5,159 bases of DNA from NCBI GenBank assembly GCA_013140955.1, contig JABFRY010000184.1, forward strand, positions 1 through 5,159, given 5' to 3'. Below the pieces are notes generated by a model, which made no database searches, was not told the DNA's origin, and worked only from the letters and a program-made list of their open reading frames with translations. The DNA comes from Acidobacteriota bacterium. GTDB taxonomy: Bacteria; Acidobacteriota; Vicinamibacteria; Vicinamibacterales; UBA2999. Shown piece after piece: positions 1 to 5,159 of this stretch (the first letter of the stretch is position 1; each line of letters opens with the position of its first letter). The position numbers were made by a program, and so were the translations under genes.

Positions 1-413
1 GGCGGCGCCGCTTCGGGCGGCCGCTCGGGCTGTCCAGCGGGCACGACGCCAGAGACCGCAGAGGCCGCACCAGAGGCGGCAGCAGAAACCACAGGGGAGT
101 CGCCCGCGGAGGCGCCATCGTGCCCGGCCGGTGCGGAGAGGACGGAGGGGGCCGACGTCTCAGGCGCGGGGCGCTCGTCAGCGGCCGGTGTGAGCTGCGC
201 GAGACCCAGTGCCCCCAGCCCGAGCCCGCACGCCAGGCCGATCACGAGCAGCGCCAGGCCGCTCGCGCCCGCCGGAGCCTGGCCGTGTGGGACGGCAGGC
301 GTCTCCCGCACGTCGGCACGCGCATGCCCGCAACGGCAGGCCTCGACCTGCGGCGGCACCCGGCGGCCGCAGGCGGGACAGGTCCAGACGGCGAGGCTCG
401 ACAGGGGGCTCAC
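1..413 (-). CDS. Zinc-ribbon, single-pass membrane protein of unknown function, 3' end outside window
   Basis: An open minus-strand frame begins at a GTG (413-411) and runs without a stop off the left edge, giving 137 residues. Residues 8-30 form a small zinc ribbon, CPAC followed eleven residues later by CRC (Cys12, Cys15, Cys27, Cys29). An Arg/His-rich stretch follows, then one hydrophobic, glycine-rich helix at about residues 51-74. From residue 75 on the chain is Ala/Pro/Ser-rich and low in complexity, like an extracytoplasmic linker. Basic residues before the helix and acidic ones after it suggest the ribbon is cytoplasmic and the rest exported. The GTG overlaps the preceding glycosyltransferase stop as GTGA; an in-frame TGA lies two codons upstream of the GTG, so no earlier start is possible. 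The missing C-terminus should carry the functional domain. A trypsin/HtrA-like protease or a peptidoglycan- or glycan-binding domain are guesses only. The reading frame is well supported; the function is unknown. Confidence 0.8.
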   Translation of the reverse strand, partial: MSPLSSLAVWTCPACGRRVPPQVEACRCGHARADVRETPAVPHGQAPAGASGLALLVIGLACGLGLGALGLAQLTPAADERPAPETSAPSVLSAPAGHDGASAGDSPVVSAAASGAASAVSGVVPAGQPERPPEAAP

Positions 414-1249
414 TGCTCATCGGAATCGGGCAGCTGGCCGCGGACCTTGAGATAGGCGCGGAGTACCGGCACCCAGCGGGGATGGTGCCGTGCGTAGAAC
501 TGCAGGTGGCTGCGCCGATACGCGGCTGCCGTGGCCGACGGCGCCGATGCGGCCGACCGGCCGCGGAGGTGCACCACCTCCGAGGACGGATCGAACCGGA
601 CCTGGTAGCCGGCCGCGCGGAGTCTCGCGCAGAAGTCCACGTCCTCTGTGTACATGAAGAAGCGCTCATCCAGCAGGCCGACCCGCTCGGCCGCCTCGCG
701 CCGGACGAGCAGGCAGGCGCCGCTGACCCAGTCCACCGTGGCCGGCCGGCGGGTGCGCCGCTCGACCACACGGGCCGCCAGGCCGCTGCCCCGCGCATGG
801 GCGCGGACGAGCAGCTTCTGGCCCAGTTCGGCGAAGGGGCTGATCATCGGACCATGGGACAGTTCCGCCCGGCCCAGACCGTCCACGAGGCGGGGCCCGG
901 CCACGGCGGCGCCTGGATGACGCTCGAGCGTGGCGATCAGGGCGTCGAGGGCACCTGCCGGGACGACCGTATCCGGATTGAGCAGCAGGATCAGCTCGCC
1001 CCGCGTCGCGCGGATGCCGACGTTGTTCGCGTGCGAGAACCCCGTGTTGCCGCCCGCGTCGAGGACCGTCACGCGTGGCCACCGCTGGCGGACGTGAGCG
1101 GCGGTTCCATCGGGCGACGCATTGTCCACGACGACGATCTGGTGGGAGGTCGCCGGTGGGGCGGCGGCCAGCGAGGCGAGGCACCGGTCGATGTCCGGCA
1201 CCGAGTTGAACGTGACGATGACGATCGAGAGTCGCGGCGGGGCGGTCAT
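410..1249 (-). CDS. Family 2 (GT-A) glycosyltransferase, rhamnosyltransferase-like
   Basis: This 279-residue protein is a cytoplasmic inverting glycosyltransferase of the family 2 type often annotated as rhamnosyl- or WbbL-like transferase. It transfers a nucleotide-activated sugar to a growing glycan. LSIVIVTFNS at residues 7-16 opens the nucleotide-binding fold. DNASPDGT (42-49) and NTGFSHANN (68-76) continue it, and NPDT (91-94) gives the metal-binding acidic motif. VSGACLLVRREA lies at 175-186, and ERFFMYTEDVDFCARL (195-210) holds the probable catalytic Glu202-Asp203 pair. There is no membrane segment; the C-terminus is a basic amphipathic stretch that may touch the membrane. The length is normal for a single-domain member. 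The ATG at 1249 overlaps the upstream gene's stop as ATGA. The same frame stays open much further upstream, but similarity to the family begins only at this ATG. Donor and acceptor sugars cannot be read from the sequence; rhamnose is a family-based guess. Confidence 0.93.
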   Translation of the reverse strand: MTAPPRLSIVIVTFNSVPDIDRCLASLAAAPPATSHQIVVVDNASPDGTAAHVRQRWPRVTVLDAGGNTGFSHANNVGIRATRGELILLLNPDTVVPAGALDALIATLERHPGAAVAGPRLVDGLGRAELSHGPMISPFAELGQKLLVRAHARGSGLAARVVERRTRRPATVDWVSGACLLVRREAAERVGLLDERFFMYTEDVDFCARLRAAGYQVRFDPSSEVVHLRGRSAASAPSATAAAYRRSHLQFYARHHPRWVPVLRAYLKVRGQLPDSDEQ

Positions 1250-2337
1250 GGCGCCGTGATGGCCTCGAAGGTGGCCGCCGCGCACCGGCTCCACGAATAG
1301 CGGTCCAGCACAGCCGGGCGCGCGTCCGCCAGCCGCCCGCGCTCCGCGTCGTCGTACAGCAGGCGCTCGAGCGCGTCGGCAATCACGCCAGGGTCGGTCG
1401 ACCCGACATAGGCCGCCGCGTCGCCGCAGACCTCCCGCGCCACCGGCGTGTCGAGCAGCAGCACCGGCACGCCCGCGGTGAGCGCCTCGAGCGGGGTGAG
1501 CCCGAAGCCCTCGTACGCCGACAGGAACACGAAGCCCCGCGCATCGTGATAGAGCGTGGCCAGGGTGGCGTCGTCCACGAAGTCGAGCCGCGACACGCGG
1601 TCCGCCACGCCGCACCGGCGCGCGACGGCGTCGAGATCGACCACCGGGCGTGTGCGGTTGTCGCCCACGATCGCGAGCCTCGCGCGAGGCCTCCGCGCAG
1701 CGAGCCGCGCGAACGCCTCGACCAGTTCGGGAACGTGCCGCCGCTCGAAGACGGAGCCGACGTACAGCAGCAGATCCTCGTCGGTCCCGCGTGGCGGAAG
1801 CGCCGCGTCCGTCGCGCCCGGCCCGCGGCCCGGACCGAGTGGCGTGACGAGGATCTTGGCAGGGTCCGTTCCCAGGTGGCGCACGATCTCGGCCCGCGAG
1901 AACTCGGAGATCGTGAGGACCCGGCGGGCGCGCCGCGCGGACAGGCGCGCGAGGGTTCGCCGGCGCAGGCCCTCGCGCCACGAGAACCACTCGGGGTGGG
2001 CGGCAAAGGACACGTCGTGGATCGCGAGGACGACGGGCACCGATGTCAGCAGCGGTGCCGTGTAGGCGGGTGCGAACAGGACATCCGCCCTGGCCGCGCG
2101 GAGCAGGCCGGGCAGTGTCAGCTGCTCCCACCGGGTACCGCCCACGTGTCCGGCCATCCGTGTGGCGACGCGCAGACCCGTCAGGTCCGGCAGGTGCACC
2201 GGCGCGTGCGAGCACAGCAGGAACTCGCACTCCCGCGCGGCCGGGACGTCCCGCCAGTGTGTCAGCAGGGCGGTGAGATACCGGCCAACGCCGGTGGGAT
2301 GGTCCTGCAGTTCACGGGCATCGATCGCCACGCGCAT
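1246..2337 (-). CDS. Family 4 (GT-B) glycosyltransferase
   Basis: This 363-residue protein is a retaining GT-B glycosyltransferase, cytoplasmic or membrane-peripheral. The acceptor-side Rossmann domain starts with MRVAIDAREL and the glycine-rich loop PTGVGRY (residues 14-20). AIHDVSF (105-111) and LTISEFSRAEI (141-151) are typical of the family. The donor domain begins at LLLYVGSVFERRHVPEL (189-205) and contains AYEGFGLTPLEAL (274-286), with the E-x7-E pair Glu276 and Glu284 that contacts the nucleotide sugar. The usual RKN after VGS/VGT is replaced by Arg199-Arg200-His201, so the donor-phosphate contact would use Arg in place of Lys. The ATG at 2337 was chosen over the longer open frame because it begins the conserved beta strand and overlaps the upstream stop by one base (TGATG). 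Substrates are unknown. It is related to its upstream neighbour over the whole length but clearly diverged, so the pair probably adds different sugars. Confidence 0.94.
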   Translation of the reverse strand: MRVAIDARELQDHPTGVGRYLTALLTHWRDVPAARECEFLLCSHAPVHLPDLTGLRVATRMAGHVGGTRWEQLTLPGLLRAARADVLFAPAYTAPLLTSVPVVLAIHDVSFAAHPEWFSWREGLRRRTLARLSARRARRVLTISEFSRAEIVRHLGTDPAKILVTPLGPGRGPGATDAALPPRGTDEDLLLYVGSVFERRHVPELVEAFARLAARRPRARLAIVGDNRTRPVVDLDAVARRCGVADRVSRLDFVDDATLATLYHDARGFVFLSAYEGFGLTPLEALTAGVPVLLLDTPVAREVCGDAAAYVGSTDPGVIADALERLLYDDAERGRLADARPAVLDRYSWSRCAAATFEAITAP

Positions 2338-3467
2338 CAGCGTGCCGCGCTCCGCCGGCTGCACGCGTCGGTGTAGGCGCCGTGCACGGCCCGCGCCGTG
2401 CGCTCCCACGTGAAGGTGCGGGCCCGCGCCAGTCCGGCCTCGGCGCAGGCGAGCGCCCTGGCTTCGTCGAAGAGGAGGGTGGCCATGGCGTCGCACAGGC
2501 CCACCACATCGAGGGCCTCCACGAGGAGTCCGCTGCCGCGCAGCACCTCCGGAAGGGCGCCCCGGGTGGACGCCACGACGGGCACGCCGGCGGCCATGGC
2601 CTCGAGCGCCGGCAGGCCGAAGCCCTCGTCGAGGGACGGGATGGCCAGCAGGGCGGCGCCGGCGAAGAGCGCTTCCCGGTCACCATCCGGCACGTAGCCG
2701 CGGTACTCCACACGGCCGGCGAGCGGGGGCGCGGCCATACGGGCCAGCAGGGGAGCGGCCTCCGGTGTGGCCCGCCCGGCCACCACGAGCGGCGGGACGT
2801 CGGCGTGACGGTCGAGGAGTCGTGCAAAGGCGTCGAGCAACACCGACAGGTTCTTGCGCGGCTCCAGTGTGCCGACGAAGAGCAGGTAGCCCCCGACGGG
2901 ACGGTTGGGTCGGGCGCCGAGTGTCTGCCACCGTGGGGCGCCGGGTGGGCACACATGGATGCGTGCCGCGGGCACGCCCAACCGGTCTGCCACGAGGGCA
3001 CGCCCGTACTCCGTCGAGGTCACGACCGCGTCGGCCTCCTGCGCGTGCCTGGCAACCAGATCGGCATAGTCGCGTCGCACCTCGCCGCGCACGGCGTCCC
3101 GGTGATCCAGGAAGAACAGGTCGTGAATGGTCACGACGCGGGCGGCGGCCCGGGCGGGCAGGAGCAGGGGGTGCGGCGAGTGGGCCACGTCCCACGCCCC
3201 GGCCAGCCATTCGACCGGAGGCCATGCGAGCCGGTGCCACGCGTAGTTGAGGACGCGCACCGGGACCCGGCGATCGACGACCTGCACGGGACCAGGGCCG
3301 AAACCGGCGGCCAGGTCGGGCGCGGGGCGATCGCGCCAGGAACTGGTGAAGAGGCCGAGCTTGTCGCTGGGGTAGGCCGCGGCATGCGCCGACACGAGAT
3401 GATGGATGTATTCGCCGACACCGGTACGCTCCCGCAGCGCGGGCCGGTAGTCGACGAGGATGCGCAC
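2337..3467 (-). CDS. Family 4 (GT-B) glycosyltransferase, first gene of the minus-strand operon
   Basis: This 376-residue protein is a retaining GT-B glycosyltransferase expected to extend a lipid-linked or similar glycan on the cytoplasmic side. It starts MRILVDYRPAL, then the loop RTGVGEYIHHL (residues 14-24). WDVAHSPHPLLLP (92-104), TIHDLFFLDH (113-122) and VVTSTEYGRALV (148-159) complete the N-terminal domain. The donor domain opens with LLFVGTLEPRKNL (195-207), which has the canonical Arg204-Lys205-Asn206. SLDEGFGLPALEAMAAGVPV (278-297) carries the E-x7-E pair Glu281 and Glu289. The start is a GTG at 3467, the first plausible codon directly before the conserved first strand; only CTG codons lie just upstream in frame. 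I see no strong Shine-Dalgarno sequence before it, which is odd for a lead gene. Its end overlaps the next glycosyltransferase by one base. The family call is firm; donor and acceptor are not known. Confidence 0.94.
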   Translation of the reverse strand: MRILVDYRPALRERTGVGEYIHHLVSAHAAAYPSDKLGLFTSSWRDRPAPDLAAGFGPGPVQVVDRRVPVRVLNYAWHRLAWPPVEWLAGAWDVAHSPHPLLLPARAAARVVTIHDLFFLDHRDAVRGEVRRDYADLVARHAQEADAVVTSTEYGRALVADRLGVPAARIHVCPPGAPRWQTLGARPNRPVGGYLLFVGTLEPRKNLSVLLDAFARLLDRHADVPPLVVAGRATPEAAPLLARMAAPPLAGRVEYRGYVPDGDREALFAGAALLAIPSLDEGFGLPALEAMAAGVPVVASTRGALPEVLRGSGLLVEALDVVGLCDAMATLLFDEARALACAEAGLARARTFTWERTARAVHGAYTDACSRRSAAR

Positions 3468-3542
3468 GCCCAGAGCGTAGCACAGCGGCCGGGCTCACCC
3501 GGGCGGCGCCTGTTGCGCCACAAGTCCTTTGGCTGCAATACG

Positions 3543-3572
3543 TTGACAGGAATTTCATCCGTATGGTAGCGT
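3543..3572 (+). promoter_or_regulatory. Candidate sigma-70-type promoter for ugd-galE
   Basis: A perfect TTGACA lies at 3543-3548. The best partner at acceptable distance is TAGCGT at 3567-3572 (18-base spacer), which keeps the three most conserved -10 positions (T, A and final T) but is otherwise weak. TATGGT at 3562-3567 looks better but is only 13 bases away. Initiation would fall near 3579, giving a leader of about 37 bases before the ATG. The -35 match is exact and sits in the least GC-rich part of the window; the -10 assignment is uncertain. Confidence 0.45.
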
Positions 3573-3604
3573 CGCACGTTCGGCGTCGGGCCGGGTTTCT
3601 CCTC

Positions 3605-3609
3605 AGGGG
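3605..3609 (+). promoter_or_regulatory. Ribosome-binding site of ugd
   Basis: AGGGG, followed by TGG, sits six bases before the ATG at 3616. This is good spacing for a Shine-Dalgarno sequence and fixes the start of the dehydrogenase. It is the only strong ribosome-binding site I could find before any gene in the window; the other genes overlap a neighbour or, for the lead glycosyltransferase, lack one. Confidence 0.75.
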
Positions 3610-3615
3610 TGGCGC

Positions 3616-4914
3616 ATGAGATTGGCGGTCGTGGGAACGGGATACGTCGGGTTGGTGGCGGGGGCGTGCTTCGCCGAGACCGGCAACGACGTGGTGTGCG
3701 TGGACAAGGATGCAGCCAAGGTCCGGCAGCTGCAGCGTGGCAAGGTGCCCATCTACGAGCCCGGGCTCACCGAGCTCGTCGGGCGCAACCGGCAGGAGAA
3801 GCGCCTGGCGTTCACCACGGACCTCGCCAAGGCGGTGCGGGGTGCCTCGGTCATCTTCATCGCGGTGGGGACGCCGATGGGTGAGGACGGGTCGGCGGAC
3901 CTCCAGCACGTGCTGGCGGTGGCCCGCGAGATCGGGCGCGCCATGAACGGCTACAAGGTCATCGTGGACAAGAGCACCGTGCCCGTGGGGACGAGCCGGC
4001 GCGTGGCCGAGACCATCGGCGCGCTCACGACGCATCCGTTCAGCGTCGTCAGCAATCCCGAGTTCCTGAAGCAGGGCGCGGCGATCGAGGACTTCATGAA
4101 GCCCGACCGCGTCGTCATCGGCGCCGAGGACGACGCCGCGCGCGCGCTCATGACCGAGCTGTACGGACCGTTCACGCGGACCGGCGCTCCCATCATGGTG
4201 ATGGACTGCGCGAGCGCCGAGCTGACGAAGTACGCCGCCAACGCCATGCTGGCCACGCGCATCTCGTTCATGAACGAGGTGGCAAACGTCTGCGAGGCCG
4301 TCGGCGCCAACGTCGACGACGTGCGCCGGGCCATCGGCTCCGACCGGCGGATCGGGCCGTCCTTCCTGTTTCCTGGCGTCGGCTACGGTGGAAGCTGCTT
4401 CCCGAAGGACGTGCAGGCGATGATCCGGTTCGCCGCCGACCGTCGCTACCCGTTCCGCATCCTGAAGGCGGTCGAGACGGTCAACGAACGGCAGAAGACG
4501 CGCCTGGCCGACAAGATGCGCGCGCACTTCGGGAGCCTGAAGGGCCGCCGCATCGCGATCTGGGGTCTGGCCTTCAAGCCGAGGACCGACGACATGCGGG
4601 AGGCCCCCGCCATCCCGCTCATCGAGGCGCTGCTCGGGGCCGGGGCCGTCGTGACGGCCTACGATCCTGAGGCCATGGACGTGGCCAAGCGGATCTTCGG
4701 CAGCCGCATCGGGTACGCCCGCCGCAGCTACGACGCGCTGAAGGGGGCGGATGCGCTGGCGATCGTCACCGAGTGGAACGAGTTCCGCCGGCCCGACATG
4801 GAGCGGATGCGGTCCCTGATGCGCACGCCGGTCGTGTTCGACGGCCGGAACCTGTTTGCCCCTGAACAGATGGCCCAGGACGGGTTCACGTACTACTCCA
4901 TTGGCCGGCGCTGA
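3616..4914 (+). CDS. ugd: UDP-glucose 6-dehydrogenase
   Basis: This 432-residue cytoplasmic enzyme oxidises UDP-glucose to UDP-glucuronate with two NAD+. UDP-glucuronate is a precursor for acidic exopolysaccharides and, after further steps, for UDP-xylose or UDP-galacturonate. The N-terminal Rossmann domain shows AVVGTGYVGLV with Gly7, Gly9 and Gly12, then VCVDKD (27-32) with Asp30 for the NAD ribose. VPIYEPGL (44-51), FIAVGTPMGEDG (81-92) and DKSTVPVGT (118-126) are family signatures. SNPEFLKQG (146-154) supplies Glu149, LTKYAANAML (203-212) supplies Lys205, and GVGYGGSCFPKD (254-265) supplies the nucleophile Cys261 with Asp265. The UDP-binding domain follows with GLAFKPRTDDMREAP (317-331) and ends FDGRNLFAPEQM. 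Length and all catalytic residues are normal, so it should be active. The related UDP-ManNAc and GDP-mannose dehydrogenases share the fold, but the EFLKQG and CFPKD contexts fit UDP-glucose best. The galE reading frame overlaps its 3' end. Confidence 0.96.
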   Translation: MRLAVVGTGYVGLVAGACFAETGNDVVCVDKDAAKVRQLQRGKVPIYEPGLTELVGRNRQEKRLAFTTDLAKAVRGASVIFIAVGTPMGEDGSADLQHVLAVAREIGRAMNGYKVIVDKSTVPVGTSRRVAETIGALTTHPFSVVSNPEFLKQGAAIEDFMKPDRVVIGAEDDAARALMTELYGPFTRTGAPIMVMDCASAELTKYAANAMLATRISFMNEVANVCEAVGANVDDVRRAIGSDRRIGPSFLFPGVGYGGSCFPKDVQAMIRFAADRRYPFRILKAVETVNERQKTRLADKMRAHFGSLKGRRIAIWGLAFKPRTDDMREAPAIPLIEALLGAGAVVTAYDPEAMDVAKRIFGSRIGYARRSYDALKGADALAIVTEWNEFRRPDMERMRSLMRTPVVFDGRNLFAPEQMAQDGFTYYSIGRR

Positions 4915-5159
4915 TCGAGGTCCCGTCCTCGTCACCGGCGGTGCCGGCTACATCGGCAGCCACACGGTCAAGGCGCTCCGGCGTGCCGGGCGCGACGTGG
5001 TCGTCTACGACGATCTGTCCGCCGGCCACCGCGAGGCGGCGCTCGGGGTCCCGCTCATCGTCGGCGACGTGGCCGACACCGCGGCGGTCGCGCGGGCGCT
5101 GCGGGAGACCGGTGCCACCGCCGTGGTGCACTTCGCTGCGTGGCTGAGCGTCGCCGATT
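4901..5159 (+). CDS. galE: UDP-glucose 4-epimerase, N-terminal part; gene continues beyond window
   Basis: The first 86 residues of an extended short-chain dehydrogenase/reductase are visible. The likely reaction is interconversion of UDP-glucose and UDP-galactose with tightly bound NAD+. PVLVTGGAGYIGSHTVKAL (residues 8-26) holds the glycine motif Gly13, Gly16, Gly19. VYDDLSAGH (35-43) provides the acidic pair Asp37-Asp38 for the NAD ribose. VGDVADTAAV (54-63) and VVHFAAWLSVAD (75-86) match the GalE pattern. The catalytic Ser and Tyr-x3-Lys lie outside the window. No ATG or GTG exists in frame near the expected start; TTG at 4901 places ten residues before VTGGAGYIG and overlaps the ugd end by 14 bases, so translation is probably coupled. 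No Shine-Dalgarno sequence is evident. A UDP-glucuronate or UDP-arabinose 4-epimerase is an alternative the N-terminus cannot exclude. The family is certain, the exact substrate likely, the start codon moderately supported. Confidence 0.87.
   Translation, partial: MAGADRGPVLVTGGAGYIGSHTVKALRRAGRDVVVYDDLSAGHREAALGVPLIVGDVADTAAVARALRETGATAVVHFAAWLSVAD

Larger units (their letters stand above)
3468..3615. other. Divergent intergenic region between glycosyltransferase operon and ugd
   Basis: These 148 bases separate two head-to-head gene groups and must hold the promoters of both unless distant ones are used. The stretch around 3519-3570 is visibly richer in A and T than the flanking genes. Toward the right it contains a TTGACA box and, further on, a clear ribosome-binding site. 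Toward the left I could not find a convincing pair of promoter hexamers. A short GC hairpin (CCGGG-CTCA-CCCGG, 3489-3502) would lie in the 5' leader of the minus-strand operon. No small ORF or tRNA-like fold was seen. Confidence 0.8.

Noticed and set aside
1..180. Ala/Ser/Pro-rich codon stretch considered as a tandem repeat or non-coding low-complexity DNA.
   Set aside because: It is continuous, without stops, with the zinc-ribbon membrane protein frame and has no regular repeat unit; it reads best as a flexible protein linker.
209..1300. Long plus-strand open frame (363 codons) opposite the GT2 gene.
   Set aside because: It is antisense to a gene with clear family 2 motifs, shows no ribosome-binding site or domain, and is a codon-bias artefact of high GC.
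1250..2230. The GT2 frame stays open upstream for about 980 bases, suggesting a possible 606-residue fusion protein.
   Set aside because: The upstream part is the +1/-1 shadow of the GT4 gene, Arg/Ala/Gly-rich and without motifs. GT2 similarity starts exactly at the ATG at 1249, which overlaps the GT4 stop.
3489..3502. CCGGG-CTCA-CCCGG hairpin considered as a terminator.
   Set aside because: The stem has only five pairs, there is no T-run on either side, and both flanking genes point away from it.
3517..3533. GCCA...TGGC imperfect inverted repeat considered as an operator.
   Set aside because: The arms are very short and need a bulge to extend; such matches are expected by chance in this length of sequence.
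2382..3569. Plus-strand open frame of 395 codons opposite the first GT4 gene.
   Set aside because: It mirrors a well-supported GT4 gene, has no recognisable domain, and would run through the promoter region of ugd.
2680..4935. A 751-codon open frame on the minus strand, antisense to ugd and running into the first glycosyltransferase.
   Set aside because: It covers ugd, whose catalytic motifs are intact on the plus strand. The antisense translation has no recognisable motif and a composition typical of high-GC shadow frames.

Overview
The window reads as ordinary chromosomal DNA from a high-GC bacterium (roughly 70% G+C judged by eye, codon third positions almost all G or C). It holds part of a surface-polysaccharide or glycoconjugate locus: two gene groups diverging from one 148-base intergenic region. 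The GT4 N-terminal style (RELQDHPTGVGRY and similar) and the zinc-ribbon plus single-helix protein at the left edge suggest an Acidobacteriota, perhaps Vicinamibacteria-like. That placement is inference from remembered protein style, with no rRNA or marker gene to confirm it. Myxococcota or another high-GC group remains possible.

Left block, minus strand, read right to left from 3467 to 1: a GT-B family 4 glycosyltransferase (3467-2337), a second family 4 glycosyltransferase (2337-1246), a GT-A family 2 glycosyltransferase (1249-410), and a zinc-ribbon, single-membrane-helix protein (413 to beyond the left edge). Each junction overlaps by 1 to 4 bases (TGATG, ATGA, GTGA), so the four genes are almost certainly one translationally coupled operon.

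Centre, 3468-3615: divergent intergenic region, the only visibly less GC-rich part. It has a perfect TTGACA pointing toward the right-hand genes, a GGTAGCGT octamer resembling the core of the ops/JUMPstart element, and a good Shine-Dalgarno sequence before the right-hand gene.

Right block, plus strand: a complete UDP-glucose 6-dehydrogenase (3616-4914) with all catalytic residues, overlapped by the start of a UDP-glucose 4-epimerase (4901 to beyond the right edge) that probably uses a TTG start.

Together, the right block makes UDP-glucuronate and UDP-galactose from UDP-glucose. The left block would transfer sugars onto a growing lipid-linked or protein-linked glycan at the inner face of the cytoplasmic membrane. 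No mobile element, CRISPR array, tRNA or rRNA was seen. I found no clearly new system. The least explained item is the zinc-ribbon membrane protein coupled to the glycosyltransferase operon.
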